Positions 5,870 through 7,992 of a DNA stretch of 7,992 bases are shown here, one piece after another. The position numbers were made by a program, and so were the translations under genes. Every line of letters begins with the position of its first letter. The stretch's first letter is position 1. This DNA comes from an uncultured Oscillospiraceae bacterium (GTDB taxonomy: Bacteria > Bacillota > Clostridia > Oscillospirales > Oscillospiraceae): the NCBI GenBank assembly GCA_910587285.1, contig CAJULM010000066.1:1-7992 (forward strand), written 5' to 3'. The notes below the pieces were generated by a model. That model worked only from the letters and a program-made list of their open reading frames with translations, did no database searches and had not been told where the DNA came from.

Positions 5870-6170
5870 GAGGGCAGGCCGGCAGGTCCGGATGGACCGG
5901 AGCGAGGACGAGCGCAAGCCCGCGCAGCGGGCTGGAGACCAGTCCGAGACGGAGGGAAGCCGGACCGTAAGCCGGCCCAGCGCGAGCGTGATCAAGAAGC
6001 GTGAGTGTAGGCGCATAGGGGAGCTTGGAGCGAAGCGAAAGCAAAAGCCCAGGGACCACAGTGTGGGAGTGGGTTTTGCTTGAGTCGTAGCGAAAGCGAC
6101 CCGGCCATGCGCCCAGCGCGAGCGTGATCCAAAAGCGCGAGGGCAGGCCGGCAGGTCCAAATGGATGGAG
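5864..6170 (+). repeat. Tandem intergenic repeats, about 135 bp per unit, between ffs and dnaX
   Basis: Two diverged units (5864-5996 and 5997-6132) and the start of a third (6133-6170) fill the gap. The 26 bases at 5864-5889 recur exactly at 6133-6158, and the similarity continues to 33 bases with two differences. The 19 bases at 5975-5993 recur exactly at 6111-6129. The motif AAGCG begins each unit at 5864, 5997 and 6133, giving spacings of 133 and 136. Unit ends are conserved while the cores differ. The first core carries AGCCCGC/GCGGGCT and GGTCC/GGACC hairpins. The second carries the long hairpin listed at 6021-6100. Several frames stay open through the repeats on the minus strand, but none has a ribosome site or credible protein sequence, so I treat the region as noncoding. 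Confidence 0.7.
6021..6100 (+). repeat. Hairpin element inside the second repeat unit, related to 5326-5398
   Basis: The arms 6040-6051 and 6070-6080 form an 11-bp stem with one bulged G, topped by a CCAC/GTGG hairpin (6056-6059 with 6063-6066). A second small stem, GTCGT/GCGAC (6084-6088 with 6096-6100), follows. The left flank GGAGCGAAG and the right-arm start TGGGTTTT are shared with the element at 5326-5391 at nearly the same spacing (45 against 48 bases). The hairpin cores differ in sequence. Confidence 0.55.
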
Positions 6171-6206
6171 GCGCAGTGCGGGAGAAGCGCTGCGCATTTT
6201 TTATTT
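6171..6206 (+). terminator. Intrinsic terminator between the SRP RNA region and dnaX
   Basis: The arms 6171-6179 and 6187-6195 form a 9-bp stem (one T-G pair) with a seven-base loop, followed by ATTTTTTATTT. It is well placed to end the SRP RNA transcript, about 300 bp after the RNA's terminal helix. It directly abuts the dnaX Shine-Dalgarno (GAGG at 6207-6210), so any transcript covering dnaX from upstream must read through it. Confidence 0.85.
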
Positions 6207-6219
6207 GAGGTGGCTTTTT

Positions 6220-7908
6220 ATGTATCAGGCGCTGTACCGCAAGTGGCGGTCCAAGACCTTTGACCAGGTGGTGGGGCAGGACCATGTCACCCGGACCCTG
6301 AAGCAGCAGGTGGCGTCTGGCCGCCTGTCTCACGCCTACCTGTTCACCGGCACCCGGGGGACGGGCAAGACCAGCTGCGCCAAGCTGCTGGCCCGGGCGG
6401 TGAACTGCGAAACCCCCCGGGAGGGCAACCCCTGCAATGCGTGCCCCGCCTGCCTGGGGATTTTGAACGGCTCGATTTTGGACGTGCTGGAGCTGGACGC
6501 CGCCTCCAACAACGGCGTGGACGATATCCGCGCCATTTTGGACGAGGCGGTTTACACCCCCGCCACGGTGAAAAAGCGGGTGTACATTGTGGACGAGGTC
6601 CATATGCTGTCCACCCAGGCGTTCAACGCCCTGCTCCAGATTTTGGAGGAGCCGCCGGAGCACCTGATGTTCATTCTGGCCACCACTGAAATTCACAAGG
6701 TGCCCGCCACCATTAAGAGCCGGTGCCAGCAGTTCTCGTTCAAGCGCATCCACCCTGCGGATATCGCCGCCCATCTGCTGCGGGTGTCTGAGGAGGAGGG
6801 CATCGCCCTCACCGACGGGGCCGCCGCTCTGGTGGCCCGCTTGGCCGACGGCGGAATGCGGGACGCCCTTTCCCTGCTGGACCAGTGCTCCGGCGCGGGG
6901 GAGGCGGTGGATGAGGAGCGGGTGCTGTCCAGCCTGGGGCTGGCGGGCAATCTGGAGGCCGCCGCCCTGCTGCAAAGCGCGGTGGAGGGGGATACGTCCG
7001 CCGCCCTGGAGCGCCTGGACCGGCTGTACGCCGGGGGCAAGGAGATGACTGCCCTGGCGGGGGAGCTGTCCGCCCTGGTGCGGGACCTTTTGGTGCGCAA
7101 AACCGCCCCCCGGACCGGGGGGGCGCTGATGACCGGCGGCTTTGACGGGGAGACCATGAAAAAGCTGTCCGCCGGGCTGGACGTGCCCCGGCTGGCCCAG
7201 ATGCTGGGCCGCCTTCAGAGGACGGCGGCGGAGCTGGCCCGCTCGGCCAACCGCCGCACCGACATGGAGCTGTGCCTGCTGGCCCTGTGTGACCCCGCGC
7301 TGGATGACTCCCCCGCCGGGCTGAACGCCCGGCTGACCCGGTTGGAGCAGGGGGGCGGGGCCCCGGCGGCGGGGAGTGGAGCGCCCGCGGCGAAGCGGGA
7401 GCCCGTTCGGAAGGAGCCGCCTGCGGCGGACAGGCCGCCGAGGGAGGAGGAGCCGACGCGGGAGGAGCCCCCCATTCCCCAGGAGCCCTCGCTGCCGGAG
7501 GAGGAGCCGGTGCGGGAGGAACCGTCTGCGCCCGTGGAGGAGAGACGCACACCCGCCCCGCCGGCTGGCGGCCATTGGCCGGGCTGGAGCGCCTTCTGCG
7601 CCCAGCTGAAGGGGATGCTGGCAGTGAGCGATTTTACCTTTGTGAATAACGCGGCCATGACGCAGGGGCGTTGGGACGGGCGGGAGCTGACCCTTTGGGC
7701 CGCCAACGATTTTCTGCGGGATATGCTGGACAAAACGTCCATCACCCGGCCTGTGACGGAGTTGCTCCAGCGCGTCACCGGCGTTCCGGCCCGGGTGAGC
7801 GTAAAGGTGGGCGCCGCGCCGCCGGAAGGGGCGGCTGAGGAGCCGGCTGGAATGGATGCGCTGGATGCATTTCTGGCCCAGGGCGGCAGCAATATTACAG
7901 TGGAGTAG
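6220..7908 (+). CDS. dnaX: DNA polymerase III subunit gamma/tau (clamp loader ATPase)
   Basis: This is the motor subunit of the clamp loader that places the beta clamp at primed sites in the replisome. The protein has 562 residues. The N-terminus MYQALYRKWRSKTFDQVVGQ is classic for the family. Walker A is GTRGTGKT (44-51), the zinc-binding cysteines are C63, C72, C75 and C78, Walker B with DEVH is at 121-128, sensor 1 is ATTE (154-157), and the SRC arginine finger is at 167-169. Domain III follows to about residue 385. A Pro/Glu-rich linker with repeated REEP-like units (about 387-446) then leads to a C-terminal tau-like domain. ATG 6220 is chosen because it gives the conserved N-terminus and follows TTGAGGTGG; the in-frame ATG at 6124 lies in the repeats. 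No convincing programmed frameshift site for a short gamma form was found. Confidence 0.97.
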   Translation: MYQALYRKWRSKTFDQVVGQDHVTRTLKQQVASGRLSHAYLFTGTRGTGKTSCAKLLARAVNCETPREGNPCNACPACLGILNGSILDVLELDAASNNGVDDIRAILDEAVYTPATVKKRVYIVDEVHMLSTQAFNALLQILEEPPEHLMFILATTEIHKVPATIKSRCQQFSFKRIHPADIAAHLLRVSEEEGIALTDGAAALVARLADGGMRDALSLLDQCSGAGEAVDEERVLSSLGLAGNLEAAALLQSAVEGDTSAALERLDRLYAGGKEMTALAGELSALVRDLLVRKTAPRTGGALMTGGFDGETMKKLSAGLDVPRLAQMLGRLQRTAAELARSANRRTDMELCLLALCDPALDDSPAGLNARLTRLEQGGGAPAAGSGAPAAKREPVRKEPPAADRPPREEEPTREEPPIPQEPSLPEEEPVREEPSAPVEERRTPAPPAGGHWPGWSAFCAQLKGMLAVSDFTFVNNAAMTQGRWDGRELTLWAANDFLRDMLDKTSITRPVTELLQRVTGVPARVSVKVGAAPPEGAAEEPAGMDALDAFLAQGGSNITVE

Positions 7909-7981
7909 CCCTGGCAGGAGAAGGGCGAATACATGATATAGTCCAGTGGTATGAAGTCAAGGGTGATTGAAGGAAAAATTC

Positions 7982-7992
7982 AGAGGAAAACA
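7982..7992 (+). promoter_or_regulatory. Probable Shine-Dalgarno of a gene starting just past the right edge
   Basis: AGAGG at 7982-7986 is followed by six bases to the window end, the right distance for an ATG at about 7993. In Bacillota dnaX is usually followed by ybaB and recR, so ybaB is the expected neighbour; this is inference. The 84 bp after dnaX show no terminator, which is consistent with co-transcription. Confidence 0.4.

Noticed and set aside
5864..6170. CRISPR array
   Set aside because: Repeats are only two or three, imperfect, about 135 bp apart, and the intervening sequences are hairpins rather than spacers of uniform length. No cas gene is nearby.
5733..6197. Minus-strand open frames through the SRP RNA 3' part and the repeats
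   Set aside because: Recurrent peptides such as RPALAL and DHARAG arise from the DNA repeats. There is no ribosome site, and the region overlaps a structural RNA.
7158..7164. Programmed -1 frameshift site in dnaX (GAAAAAG in ATG AAA AAG)
   Set aside because: It lacks the sixth A of the A AAA AAG heptamer, lies near codon 313 and has no obvious stimulatory structure. I found no other slippery run in the gene.
5992..7575. Long open frame (527 codons) on the minus strand
   Set aside because: It lies opposite dnaX and the repeats. Its sequence is low-complexity Gly/Arg/Leu/Pro typical of the complement of GC-rich coding DNA, and dnaX is certain on the other strand.

Overview
The window looks like chromosomal DNA from a GC-rich, strictly anaerobic Bacillota, most likely an Oscillospiraceae-type clostridium. 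That assignment is inferred from three things. There is a large SRP RNA with an Alu domain directly upstream of dnaX. There is a 2-hydroxyacyl-CoA dehydratase-type activase, an enzyme of anaerobes. Shine-Dalgarno sequences are strong and the promoters are clean sigma-A type, set in otherwise very GC-rich coding DNA.

Left part (1-2840), minus strand. An acyl-CoA dehydratase activase gene begins at 641 and runs off the left edge, so only its N-terminal ATPase domain is visible. It has its own promoter (TTGAAA-17-TATAAT) and a leader with a GC-rich hairpin. Upstream of it on the same strand is a complete glutamine-dependent asparagine synthetase gene, asnB, with its own promoter (TTGACA-17-TATTCT) and an intrinsic terminator at 784-819. 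These two genes are therefore probably separate transcription units.

Middle part (2860-5491), plus strand. This unit is divergent from asnB. It encodes a polytopic GT-C-type glycosyltransferase (Gpi18/mannosyltransferase-like), an ExoIII-family AP endonuclease whose start codon overlaps the preceding stop (ATGA), and a 60-residue single-pass membrane protein of unknown function. A structured 3' region follows, then a strong intrinsic terminator at 5463-5491.

Right part (5516-7992), plus strand. A near-consensus promoter drives the large bacterial SRP RNA (about 5552-5869), which carries the diagnostic domain IV with a GGAA tetraloop. Then comes about 300 bp of noncoding repeat DNA: two diverged tandem units of about 135 bp plus the start of a third, one of them containing a complex hairpin. 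A second intrinsic terminator at 6171-6206 lies immediately before the Shine-Dalgarno of dnaX. The clamp-loader gene dnaX is complete. A Shine-Dalgarno-like sequence at the right edge suggests that the next gene (ybaB/recR in the usual order) starts just outside.

No new enzymatic system is evident. The least-explained content is noncoding: a family of hairpin-bearing intergenic repeats near transcript 3' ends, and the arrangement SRP RNA - repeats - terminator - dnaX, which leaves no room for a dnaX promoter after the terminator.
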